A model generated the notes under the pieces. The model searched no databases, was not told the DNA's origin, and was given only the letters and a program-made list of their open reading frames with translations. The position numbers were made by a program, and so were the translations under genes. Positions 51,470-59,145 of a stretch of DNA of 64,000 nucleotides are shown here, one piece after another. The DNA comes from Ignavibacteria bacterium (GTDB lineage: Bacteria > Bacteroidota > Ignavibacteria > SZUA-365), in the NCBI GenBank assembly GCA_016720835.1, contig JADKJW010000002.1, positions 1 to 64,000 on the forward strand, read 5' to 3'. How positions within the stretch are numbered: the first letter of the stretch is position 1; the number at the start of each line of letters is the position of its first letter.

Positions 51470-52369
51470 TCAGTACAGCGTGAAGACGCGGGAGATGTTG
51501 AAGCCGAGATGGATGCCTCCGTCGCCCCAGGCGCCGGTACCCTCGGTGATGAAGCCGCGCTCGAACATCGGGAGCGCGTTGGTCAGAACGATCTGGAACA
51601 CGTGCCCGCCTGTTTCAATGTCGACGCCGAAGGAGAGCACGTCGACGGCTTCCTGCTGCCCCTCGACGACCGGCTTGATCGTGAAGAAATATTCCGCGTT
51701 GAAGGAGATGCGATTCGTGAGTTTATACCGTCCGCCGAGGCCGACCGCGATGATATCGTTCACGTCCACGGCGGAGGGCACGAGATTCTTGTGCACCAGC
51801 GTCGGGGTCAGCTGCAGCGAAAACGCGTCGGTGAATTTCCTCGCGACGAGGACCTGCGCGACGTACGAGAGTCGTGAGCTGAAGAAATTCTGCGCGCCGG
51901 GATCCGGCCACGGGGTGCTGAACAGGTCCGCTCCCCCGAGCGCGGAGATCGATACCGGCATGGAATGCTCGCCAGTGGCCTGTCTCCAGAGCCGGAGCTT
52001 CGTGAAACCGCTGAAGGTCTTCTGGTAGGAACTGCGTCCGACGCCGAGCATCAGCCAGTCCGTCGCCCCGTATTCGAAGCTGAAGAACACGCTCGACTGA
52101 TCGAGGCCCCAGAGCGCCGAGGGTCCGGAATTCACCTGCCCGAAGCGGTGATGGATGCGCACGTCGAGGTCGCCTTCCTTCATCTGTTCGATGGAGTGTC
52201 CGTTGACGATGCGCGTGGCCTTGAAGCTCGCCGAGACGTAGTCGGTCTTCGGCGTGGTGAGATCATCGAGGATCGAGGCGTCGTCCTGCGCCTGCGCGAG
52301 TCCTGCACAGACCAGTGTTGCGGCGACGACGACGAGGGCGGCGCGGAGGAAGGAGCGTGTGGTATTCAT
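51470..52369 (-). CDS. DUF5777-type outer-membrane beta-barrel
   Basis: 299 residues; the signal MNTTRSFLRAALVVVAATLVCAGLAQAQ is followed by ILDDLTTPKTDYVSASFKATRIVNGHSIEQMKEGDLDVRIHHRFGQVNSG, the N-terminal block diagnostic of DUF5777 proteins. Strand-like segments continue (SSVFFSFEYGATDWLMLGVGRSSYQKTFSGF, GGRYKLTNRISFNAEYFFTIKP) to the final ISRVFTLY. Members commonly lie beside YceI and small haproteins in Bacteroidota, as here. A channel or scaffold in an electron-transfer module is a guess. Confidence 0.88.
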   Translation of the reverse strand: MNTTRSFLRAALVVVAATLVCAGLAQAQDDASILDDLTTPKTDYVSASFKATRIVNGHSIEQMKEGDLDVRIHHRFGQVNSGPSALWGLDQSSVFFSFEYGATDWLMLGVGRSSYQKTFSGFTKLRLWRQATGEHSMPVSISALGGADLFSTPWPDPGAQNFFSSRLSYVAQVLVARKFTDAFSLQLTPTLVHKNLVPSAVDVNDIIAVGLGGRYKLTNRISFNAEYFFTIKPVVEGQQEAVDVLSFGVDIETGGHVFQIVLTNALPMFERGFITEGTGAWGDGGIHLGFNISRVFTLY

Positions 52370-52381
52370 GGTCCTGCTCCG

Positions 52382-52765
52382 TCAGTTGTCCAGTGCGCCG
52401 GCATCGGCCCAGATCTGCAGCGTGCGGATCTGGCAGTCCGACATTTTCGCGCCATTCTTGGGCATCGCCGAGAAATTGCTTTTCCACTGCACCGAGCCGA
52501 GCACCTTCGAGAGTTGCGCCTTGACATCGGCGTGGGTCTGGAGTCGGATATTGTCGCCCGAGGAAGGCGCGTTGGCGTTGCTGTGGCAACCCGCGCATTG
52601 GATGGACAGCAAGGGCGCGATGGATCGCGAGAAGGTGACCGCCGTCGTGTCGCACGGGGCGGAGCGCTGCGGAGAGAGCACTTCCTCCTTGTCGTAGTAG
52701 CACCCCGCGACGGCAAGCATGACCGCAAGCAGCACGAGTGCGAGGAGGTTTCTGAACGATGTCAT
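52382..52765 (-). CDS. Small lipoprotein c-type cytochrome
   Basis: 127 residues. The signal LLALVLLAVMLAVAGCYYD has a lipobox with Cys at about 22. One haem c site CAGCH (CxxCH) follows in SIAPLLSIQCAGCHSNANAPSSGD, and MPKNGAKMSDCQIRTLQIWADAGA offers Met residues as the sixth ligand. This arrangement resembles planctomycete-type cytochrome C domains. It lies 12 bases before the DUF5777 gene and 1 base after the other cytochrome gene, so the set is almost certainly co-transcribed. Confidence 0.88.
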   Translation of the reverse strand: MTSFRNLLALVLLAVMLAVAGCYYDKEEVLSPQRSAPCDTTAVTFSRSIAPLLSIQCAGCHSNANAPSSGDNIRLQTHADVKAQLSKVLGSVQWKSNFSAMPKNGAKMSDCQIRTLQIWADAGALDN

Positions 52766-52766
52766 G

Positions 52767-53171
52767 TCAATCCCCCTCGCAGCTGATATCCGCGCCCTGG
52801 AGAATCCACAGCTCGACGATCTGCCGTGCTTCCCTGGCGACCGGCGCGTTCGGCGCGGGAGGCATGATGCCGCCCCACACGTTGAACATCGCCGTGTATC
52901 CCTCGCTCTCCAGCGGTTTGCCCGGCGTCACCGTCGCGCGTATGGCGGCGGGTGTGCTCAAATCAGGCGACGTCTTGACTCCATCGTGACATCCGCTTTT
53001 CGCGCAATTCGACTTGAATACCGGCAGCACTTCCGTGGCGAAGCAGATCGGTTCCTGATTCACCGGTGCGACGGGCTCGTGCTGGCACGCGGAGATGAGA
53101 GTGAGGAGCAGGGCGAAGGCGGGGAACGCAACAACGCGTGGAAGCGGGAGTCCGGAGAAAAGTATACGCAT
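52767..53171 (-). CDS. Lipoprotein with CX4CH haem-like motif
   Basis: 134 residues with lipoprotein signal LLLTLISACQHEP (Cys about 29). The motif FKSNCAKSGCHDG is C-x4-C-H, the non-standard haem c binding form seen in some exported cytochrome-like proteins, and IMPPAPNAPVAREARQIVELWILQGAD is the usual C-terminal part of this fold with a Met. Cys residues at both ends (ICFATE, ADISCEGD) could form a disulfide. It is the first gene of the minus-strand run cytochrome/cytochrome/DUF5777/YceI/OB/DUF1003. The 156-base gap behind it (53172-53327) shows nothing recognisable. Confidence 0.82.
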   Translation of the reverse strand: MRILFSGLPLPRVVAFPAFALLLTLISACQHEPVAPVNQEPICFATEVLPVFKSNCAKSGCHDGVKTSPDLSTPAAIRATVTPGKPLESEGYTAMFNVWGGIMPPAPNAPVAREARQIVELWILQGADISCEGD

Positions 53172-53327
53172 GGCGGGAAGGTGCCTTGTTCAGTCGCATG
53201 AGAGGTACGGGGTGATTGCTCAGTTCATCATGCTATCGAAAGCGTCCCCGACATGCAACCCATTTTCCCGTGCTGCGCGAGATGGGCACGGAGGGCGTGC
53301 TCCATTTCCGCCGCCGCGACGAAGCGG

Positions 53328-53870
53328 CTACTGCTTCACCTTCTCCTGCACCTGCGCTTCCCCGCTGACGCGATAGACGACGTAGTTCTTCAACCCCTGA
53401 TCGGCCTCGAACCCGTAGCCCTGCAATCGCTCCTTGGGTGATGTGACCGTCACGAAGCGGTCGCTGCGCACCTTCTTCTTCGCGTTGTCCCAGAACAGGT
53501 AGTCTGTTTTCACGACGGTGCCGCTGTCCGAGGTGAACACGACGTTGTCGAACGCCTCGAGATCCCGCGTCTGATCGTTCACCTTGCCGCGATCGGAGGT
53601 GAGCCGCGAGCTGTGCTTTCCGTCGCGATCGTAGAAATTCACCACAAGACCCGAGTCGAGCAGCGTCTCGCGTCGCTCTTCGTACATGCGGATATGCGCC
53701 GCGTCCAGCACGGCGCGCACGCTCCCGGAATCCGAAAAGACCACTTGCGAGTTCCAGCTTTCCTGATCCGGCATCTGCTGCCCGGTGGTCATGCTCACCG
53801 GCGGACGCACGCGATCTTCGCACGAGGCGAAACACAGCAGCAGCAGCAGCAGCGCCCCTCCGGCCCTCAC
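53328..53870 (-). CDS. lptC: LPS export ABC transporter periplasmic protein LptC
   Basis: 180 residues starting at the GTG at 53868-53870, which overlaps the ruvB stop as GTGA. The signal LLLLLLCFASCEDR has a lipobox Cys at about 16, as in many Bacteroidota LptC lipoproteins. The mature beta-jellyroll shows SWNSQVVFSDSGSVRAVLDAAHIRMYEERRETLLDSGLVVNFYDRDGKHSSRLTSDRG, NDQTRDLEAFDNVVFTSDSGTVVKTDYLFWDNAKKKVRSDRFVTV and LQGYGFEADQGLKNYVVYR, the usual LptC pattern of increasingly repeated strands. LptC relays lipopolysaccharide from LptBFG to LptA. LptA is not adjacent. Confidence 0.85.
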   Translation of the reverse strand: MRAGGALLLLLLCFASCEDRVRPPVSMTTGQQMPDQESWNSQVVFSDSGSVRAVLDAAHIRMYEERRETLLDSGLVVNFYDRDGKHSSRLTSDRGKVNDQTRDLEAFDNVVFTSDSGTVVKTDYLFWDNAKKKVRSDRFVTVTSPKERLQGYGFEADQGLKNYVVYRVSGEAQVQEKVKQ

Positions 53871-54910
53871 TCCAACTCCAGCGTCGGCTGCGCCTCGCTC
53901 CGCGGAGGGCGCCTGCCGAGGAGCACGTACGCGTGAGGCGTCAGTTCGCGGCCGCGCGGCGTGCGGTGAATGTAGCCTTCCTGGATGAGATAGGGTTCGT
54001 AGACTTCCTCGATGGTTCCGGGTTCTTCGCCGACGGCGATGGCGAGGGTGTTGAGGCCGACCGGGCCGCCGCGGTACTTGTCGAGCATGCAGACGAGGAT
54101 GCGCTTGTCCATCTCGTCCAGACCGTGCTCGTCCACCTCCAGCGCGTTGAGCGCGTAGTCGGCGATGGCCCGGGTGATGATGCCGTCGCCCTTCACCTGC
54201 GCGAAGTCGCGCGCGCGTTTCAGGAGGCGGTTCGCGATGCGGGGAGTGCCGCGCGAGCGTCGCGCGATTTCCACGGCGCCTTCCTTCTCCTCGATGGGGA
54301 TGTTCAGAATACGGGCGGAGCGCGTGACGATGTGCCGCAGCTGTTCCACCGAGTAGTAGTCGAGACGGTTCGTGATGCCGAAGCGCGCGCGCAGCGGCGA
54401 CGTCAGAAGTCCGGCGCGGGTGGTCGCCCCGATGAGGGTGAACGGCTTCAGCTCGATGCGCACGCTGCGGGCGTTGGGCCCGGAATCGATCATGATGTCG
54501 AGCATGAAATCCTCCATCGCGGAGTACAGGTACTCCTCCACGACGGGTGAGAGCCGGTGAATCTCGTCGATGAAGAGCGCGTCGCCGACTTCCAGATTGG
54601 TCAACAGCCCCGCGAGGTCGCCCGGTTTCTCGAGCACGGGACCCGAGGTCATCTTGAGCTGCGAGTGCATCTCGTTGGCGATGATGTGGGCCAGCGTGGT
54701 CTTGCCGAGTCCCGGCGGCCCCGTGAGGAGCACGTGATCGAGCGCCTCGCCGCGCTGTTTCGCGGCCTGGATGAAGACGCGGAGATTGTCCACGATTTTC
54801 TTCTGGCCTTCGAAGTCCTCGAAGCGCAGCGGCCGCAGCGTCAGGTCGAGGTCGCGATCCTCCGTGCGCGGGTCGCCCGCGGTCTGGTCTGATGAACGGT
54901 GTTTCGACAT
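53867..54910 (-). CDS. ruvB: Holliday junction branch migration helicase RuvB
   Basis: 347 residues from the ATG at 54908-54910 (MSKHRSSDQT); a GTG 24 bases upstream is an alternative. RuvB is the hexameric AAA+ motor that drives branch migration with RuvA. Visible are Walker A GPPGLGKT (64-71), Walker B LFIDEIHRLS, sensor 1 IGATTRAGLL, arginine finger region SPLRARFG, sensor 2 RGTPRIANRLLKR, and the C-terminal winged helix (YEPYLIQEGYIHRTPRGRELT). No ruvA or ruvC is in the window. The stop overlaps the lptC start, and the asparaginase-like gene is 75 bases upstream. Confidence 0.97.
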   Translation of the reverse strand: MSKHRSSDQTAGDPRTEDRDLDLTLRPLRFEDFEGQKKIVDNLRVFIQAAKQRGEALDHVLLTGPPGLGKTTLAHIIANEMHSQLKMTSGPVLEKPGDLAGLLTNLEVGDALFIDEIHRLSPVVEEYLYSAMEDFMLDIMIDSGPNARSVRIELKPFTLIGATTRAGLLTSPLRARFGITNRLDYYSVEQLRHIVTRSARILNIPIEEKEGAVEIARRSRGTPRIANRLLKRARDFAQVKGDGIITRAIADYALNALEVDEHGLDEMDKRILVCMLDKYRGGPVGLNTLAIAVGEEPGTIEEVYEPYLIQEGYIHRTPRGRELTPHAYVLLGRRPPRSEAQPTLELE

Positions 54911-54985
54911 AGGCTGTTGGAAGGGATCGTGCACACGCGATGCGATGCCGGAGCCATGCGGCGCTCCGTGGGAATCGGCACGGTC

Positions 54986-56065
54986 CTATTGTTTCTCCGG
55001 TGTTTTGAAAAGGTAGGCGCCGTCGAGCAGACGGCTCGCCTGTTCGCCCGTATTGACGGCGAATGTGCCCGGACCGTAGATCGATGCGCTGCCGTACTGC
55101 CCCGCCTTGTTGACGGCGTAGTAGCGCACGTTGAAGGCCGGTCTGCCGTCGTCCGTGAGGAGGCGACGCATCTTCGTGTGATCCACGACGCGGGTTGCGG
55201 CAAGCAGGCAGGCTTCCTCCGGCGATTTGCCCAGACGCATCCACTCGACGATCATGACGCTGGCGCAGCTCAACAGATTCGCCTCGCCGCGCCCGGTGGA
55301 CCCCGCGGCGCCGACCGCATTGTCCACATACAGGCCCGCGCCGAGAATCGGAGAATCGCCCACGCGCCCGGGAATCTTGAAGGCAAGTCCGCTCGTGGTG
55401 GTCACGGCGGAGATGTCGCCCTTCGCGTCGACCGCGGCGCAGTGGATCGTGCCGGTCAGACGCTCGCTCCGCGCGATAACGGCGCCGACATCCTTCGCGG
55501 CCGCATCGTGGGCCGGCAACCAGTCATCTTCCGTGCTCAACCGCTCCTTCCATTCGAGCCATTTCCGGCGGGACTGCTCGGTCAGGAGATCCTCCTCCTT
55601 GAAGCCGTGCGCCTTTGCGAAGCGCAGCGCGCCGTCGCCGACGATCAGCACGTGATCCGACCGCTCCATCACGAGCTTCGCGATCTTCGAGGGATTTTTG
55701 ATGTTGCGCAGCGAGGCCACCGCGCCGCCGCGGCAGGTCGGACCGTGCATCACGCTCGCGTCCAGTTCGACGACGCCATCCTCGTTCGGAAGACCGCCGT
55801 ACCCGACGGAGTCGTCGTTCGGATCGTCTTCCACGATGTTCACTCCGGCGATGACGGCGTCCAGCGTGTCGGCGCCCTGCCGCAGCAATTCCATCGCGCG
55901 CGCCGAGGCGCGGACGCCATTGGCGCTCGAAATCACCACGGGCCGGCTCAGCGGCACGCGCGCCGTCGCCCCGTGTGCACGCTCCGCGATGGCGGGCATC
56001 ATGGCCGCGCCGACGCCCAGCATGGTGGCCGAAGTGATGAAACCGCGTCTGTCCATGTCCTTCAT
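54986..56065 (-). CDS. Glycosylasparaginase-type N-terminal-nucleophile hydrolase, Tat-exported
   Basis: 359 residues from the ATG at 56063-56065 (MKDMDRRGFI). The N-terminus DRRGFITSATMLGVGAAMMPAI looks like a Tat signal. It matches N4-(beta-N-acetylglucosaminyl)-L-asparaginases: ANGVRASARAMELLRQGADTLDAVIAGVNIVEDDPNDDSVGYGGLPNEDGVVELDASVMHG, then the autocleavage/nucleophile Thr in RLTGTIHCAAVDAKGDISAVTTTSGLAFKIPGRVGDSPILGAGLYVDN. The family cleaves the Asn-GlcNAc linkage of glycoproteins. The usual HDTI at the cleavage site is replaced by TGTI here, so autoprocessing should be tested. It is between era and ruvB, an odd place for such a gene. Confidence 0.88.
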   Translation of the reverse strand: MKDMDRRGFITSATMLGVGAAMMPAIAERAHGATARVPLSRPVVISSANGVRASARAMELLRQGADTLDAVIAGVNIVEDDPNDDSVGYGGLPNEDGVVELDASVMHGPTCRGGAVASLRNIKNPSKIAKLVMERSDHVLIVGDGALRFAKAHGFKEEDLLTEQSRRKWLEWKERLSTEDDWLPAHDAAAKDVGAVIARSERLTGTIHCAAVDAKGDISAVTTTSGLAFKIPGRVGDSPILGAGLYVDNAVGAAGSTGRGEANLLSCASVMIVEWMRLGKSPEEACLLAATRVVDHTKMRRLLTDDGRPAFNVRYYAVNKAGQYGSASIYGPGTFAVNTGEQASRLLDGAYLFKTPEKQ

Positions 56066-56111
56066 GCTGCCTCCAGTCTGCGATGGGGAGCGACCGCGCT
56101 GTTCCGCCCGA

Positions 56112-57059
56112 TCAGGAATTGTAGCCGAGCCGGCGGACCCAGTCCTCATTGTCGCGCCAGCCTTCGCGCACCTTCACGTGCAGCTCGAGGTACACGTGCC
56201 GGCCGAGGAATTCTTCGATATCCGCGCGCGCCGCCGTGCCGATGGCCTTGATGGCCGCGCCTTTCGCGCCGATGAGGATGCGCTTCTGGCTGTCGCGCTC
56301 GACGAGGATGTCCGCCGCGATGAAATCGCGCGTGTCCTCTTCGCGGTACTCGGCGATCACCACCTCCGTGGCGTACGGCACTTCCTGACGGAACTGCTCG
56401 AAGATTTTTTCGCGGATGATCTCCGTCACGAAGAAGCGCTCGGGCTGGTCGCTGAGCATGTCCGCCGGGTAGAGGGGCGGCTGCAGCGGGAGCAGCGGCA
56501 CAAGTTCGGAGATGGCCGCCTGCACGTTGTCGGCCACGAGCGCACACATCGGCACCACGGCCTTGTACCGCCCGGTATCAGAAAACGACTTCATCATCGG
56601 AAGCACCAGACTCTTGTCCGAAAGCTGGTCCATCTTGTTGATCGCCAGCACGGCGGGCGTCGTCGTGCCGTCGATCACCGCCGCCATGAAGTCGGGGAAG
56701 GGCGCGTGCTTCGACAGCGCCTTGCCCGCCTCCAGCAGCACCAGCAGCGCGTCGGCATCGCCCACGGCCCGGTGCGCGGACTCCACCATCGACCGCTGCA
56801 GCGCGTAGGCGGGGGCGATCAGGCCCGGGGTGTCGACGAAGATGATCTGATGGTTCTCCCCGTTCTGGAATCCGAGCACCTGCCTGCGCGTCGTCTGCGG
56901 CTTGTTCGTGACGATCGAGAGCTTGGTGCCGAGAACGGCATTGAGAAAGGTGGACTTGCCGACGTTGGGCTCGCCGATGATGGCGACGAAGCCGGCGCGG
57001 AAATCCGGCGGCGGCGCTGCGGGAACGTCGATGTTCGGGGGAAGTGTGGTGTCATCCAT
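56112..57059 (-). CDS. era: GTPase Era
   Basis: 315 residues with a 20-residue Pro-rich extension before the G domain. G1 is GEPNVGKST (29-37), switch I KPQTTRRQVLG, G3 VDTPGLI, G4 NKMDQL. The C-terminal KH domain shows PYATEVVIAEYREEDTRDFIAADILVERDSQKRILIGAKGAAIKAIGTAARADIEEFLGRHVYLELHVKV. Era binds the 3' end of 16S rRNA during small-subunit maturation. It diverges from rsmA with 63 bases between starts, which fits because both act on 16S rRNA. It likely heads the run era/asparaginase/ruvB/lptC. Confidence 0.97.
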   Translation of the reverse strand: MDDTTLPPNIDVPAAPPPDFRAGFVAIIGEPNVGKSTFLNAVLGTKLSIVTNKPQTTRRQVLGFQNGENHQIIFVDTPGLIAPAYALQRSMVESAHRAVGDADALLVLLEAGKALSKHAPFPDFMAAVIDGTTTPAVLAINKMDQLSDKSLVLPMMKSFSDTGRYKAVVPMCALVADNVQAAISELVPLLPLQPPLYPADMLSDQPERFFVTEIIREKIFEQFRQEVPYATEVVIAEYREEDTRDFIAADILVERDSQKRILIGAKGAAIKAIGTAARADIEEFLGRHVYLELHVKVREGWRDNEDWVRRLGYNS

Positions 57060-57065
57060 ATGCGC

Positions 57066-57073
57066 CTAAATTA
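57066..57073 (-). promoter_or_regulatory. Candidate -7 box for era
   Basis: TAATTTAG on the minus strand, ending 6 bases before the era ATG. A promoter here would give a leaderless transcript. The match to TAnnTTTG is partial and no -33 partner is clear. Confidence 0.28.
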
Positions 57074-57106
57074 CGATGATATCGATGAGGATACCAGAGA
57101 GCGGTG

Positions 57107-57114
57107 TATATTTG
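57107..57114 (+). promoter_or_regulatory. Candidate -7 box for rsmA
   Basis: TATATTTG matches TAnnTTTG exactly and ends 8 bases before the rsmA ATG at 57123, so the transcript would be leaderless or nearly so. Confidence 0.4.
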
Positions 57115-57122
57115 GGGACGTC

Positions 57123-57956
57123 ATGACCACGCTCCGTCCAAAAAAATCCCTCGGCCAGCACTTCCTCACTGACCCCAACATCATCCGGAACATCGTCGGG
57201 CTTCTCGATCCGCAGCCCGGCGACACGGTGGTCGAGATCGGTCCGGGCGAAGGCGCTCTCACGGGGCTCCTGGCAGACAGCGGCGCCCGGGTCATCGCGG
57301 TGGACGTGGACCGCCGCGCCGTCTCGCATCTCGAGCGCACGTTGGACACGCGGGAGAACGTGTCCGTGCGGCATGGCGACATTCTCACGCTCGACCTGAC
57401 CGCCCTGTCGCGCGAGGTCGCGGCGCCGCTGCGCGTCATCGGCAATCTCCCGTACAACATCACCAGCCAGATCCTGTTCCACGTGTTCGCGCATCGCCGC
57501 GCCGTGCACGACTGCGTGCTGATGATGCAGCGCGAGGTGGCTCTCCGGCTGGTCAGCGCGCCGAAGAGCAAGGACTACGGCATCCTCGCGGTGATGACGC
57601 AGCTCAACACGCGCGTCGAGCACGCCTTCCGCGTCTCCCCGAACGTGTTCACGCCCCGGCCCGCCGTCTGGTCCAGCGTCGTGCGCATGGTCATGCGCCA
57701 CGACGACGACGGCCGTCCGCGGGACGAGGAGTTCTTCCGCGCCTTCGTGCGCGCGGCATTCGGGAAGCGGCGCAAGGTGATGTCGAACTCGATCAAGGAT
57801 CTCGGCATCGATCCCCATGCGCTGCCCGCGGCGTTCGCGGAGGTCATGCGGCTTCGGCCAGAACAGCTCTCCATTCCGGAGCTCGTGGCCCTGAGCGACG
57901 CCCTGCAACCGTTCCGTCTTCCTTCCCCCGATTCGCAACCAGAACGTCACCCGTGA
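57123..57956 (+). CDS. rsmA: 16S rRNA (adenine1518-N6/adenine1519-N6)-dimethyltransferase RsmA
   Basis: 277 residues from the ATG at 57123 (MTTLRPKKSLGQHFLTDPNI). RsmA (KsgA) dimethylates A1518 and A1519 near the 3' end of 16S rRNA as a late small-subunit checkpoint. Motifs are LGQHFL, the SAM site VVEIGPGEGALTGLLAD, IAVDVDRRAV, GDILTLDLTAL, the catalytic NLPYNITSQILF, and CVLMMQREVALRLVSAPKSKDYG. The C-terminal domain is normal. No ribosome site precedes the ATG, consistent with the TATATTTG box 8 bases upstream. Its stop overlaps the GTG start of the PAP2 gene (GTGA). Confidence 0.97.
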   Translation: MTTLRPKKSLGQHFLTDPNIIRNIVGLLDPQPGDTVVEIGPGEGALTGLLADSGARVIAVDVDRRAVSHLERTLDTRENVSVRHGDILTLDLTALSREVAAPLRVIGNLPYNITSQILFHVFAHRRAVHDCVLMMQREVALRLVSAPKSKDYGILAVMTQLNTRVEHAFRVSPNVFTPRPAVWSSVVRMVMRHDDDGRPRDEEFFRAFVRAAFGKRRKVMSNSIKDLGIDPHALPAAFAEVMRLRPEQLSIPELVALSDALQPFRLPSPDSQPERHP

Positions 57957-58915
57957 ACACGATACAGCGCCGCTTTTCCGCCCTCGAAACCACGGACTTC
58001 GTCAACGTGAGCTTCTTCACGCTGCTGGCGCTCGCGATGATCGGCTGCGCGCGCGCCATTCCCCTGTGGTGGATGTACGTCCTCTTCGACATTGCCGTCA
58101 TCATCGCGATCTTCGTGCTGGCGATCAAGGCCTCCACACGGGGCCATCGATGGCGGCTCGTGCACGGCTTCTACATGATGCTCTGCATCCCGATCGCGTT
58201 CAGCCAGGCGTACCATCTCGTCCCCGCGCTGAATCCGAACGATATCGACCAGGTGCTCATCGGCATCGACCGCGCGGTGTTCGGGGTCAATCCCACGCAA
58301 TGGCTGTTCCGCTTCAGCCATCCCGTGCTCACGGAAATCCTCCAGCTGTGTTACGCCACCTTCTACTTCCTCCCCCTCGTGCTGGCGGTGGATCTGTACC
58401 GCAAGAAGCGCATGCACGCGTTCCGGACCGTCTTCCTCGTCACCACGCTCGGCTTTTACCTCTCCTACTTCGGCTACGCGGCGTTTCCCGCCATCGGACC
58501 CCGCTTCACGCTGCATGAATTCCAGAACACGGAGACGGAATTGCCCGGCGTGCTGTTGACCACTGCCCTGCGCATCTACACGAACACGGGGGAATCCATC
58601 CCGCCCGGAACCGTGCATCCCGAGCGCACGGTGCAACGCGACGCGTTCCCGAGCGGCCACACGCAGATGACGCTGCTGGTCATGTTCCTCGCTTTCCGCT
58701 ACAGGGCACGCACCCGGTGGTGGCTCTGGATCGTGGGATCCCTGCTCCTTGTCGCCACGGTGTACCTGCGGTATCACTACGTGGTGGATCTCGCCGCGGG
58801 CACGGTCTTCGCGATCGCCACCTACCCGCTCGCGCTCGCGCTGGACCGGCGCTTCAAGAAATGGAAGGCGCAGGGGACGCAGGACGAGGCCGACGAGATC
58901 GACGCCGGCGCATGA
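57953..58915 (+). CDS. PAP2-superfamily integral membrane phosphatase
   Basis: 320 residues starting at the GTG at 57953, which overlaps the rsmA stop. Six or more hydrophobic helices are visible. The PAP2 motifs are FPSGHTQMTLL at about 229 (C2) and RYHYVVDLAAGT at about 272 (C3, with the catalytic His in YHYVVD). The N-terminal part (FSQAYHLVPALNPNDIDQVLIGIDRAVFGVNPT) with several helices resembles the inositol-phosphotransferase-like branch. Substrates in this superfamily include undecaprenyl pyrophosphate, phosphatidic acid and phosphatidylglycerol phosphate; nothing here chooses between them. A strong terminator follows. Confidence 0.85.
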   Translation: MNTIQRRFSALETTDFVNVSFFTLLALAMIGCARAIPLWWMYVLFDIAVIIAIFVLAIKASTRGHRWRLVHGFYMMLCIPIAFSQAYHLVPALNPNDIDQVLIGIDRAVFGVNPTQWLFRFSHPVLTEILQLCYATFYFLPLVLAVDLYRKKRMHAFRTVFLVTTLGFYLSYFGYAAFPAIGPRFTLHEFQNTETELPGVLLTTALRIYTNTGESIPPGTVHPERTVQRDAFPSGHTQMTLLVMFLAFRYRARTRWWLWIVGSLLLVATVYLRYHYVVDLAAGTVFAIATYPLALALDRRFKKWKAQGTQDEADEIDAGA

Positions 58916-58929
58916 TCCCGTGACAATGC

Positions 58930-58958
58930 AAAAACCCCGCGCGCAGCGTGGGGTTTTT
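58930..58958 (+). terminator. Intrinsic terminator after the PAP2 gene
   Basis: Stem AAAAACCCC / GGGGTTTTT with an 11-base loop; the flanking A and T runs make it usable from both directions, so it may also end transcription of tRNA-Gly on the minus strand. Confidence 0.85.
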
Positions 58959-58960
58959 CG

Positions 58961-59036
<76 letters not shown>

Positions 59037-59145
59037 GTATCCCTGTCAAACAGGGAGATACAACATAGCGGTTTCGGAAAAAAAAAGCAAGTCGCGGGAG
59101 AGTCGAAAGGCGGTTTTTCGGAAGCGCCGATGCCGCGAGAAGGCG

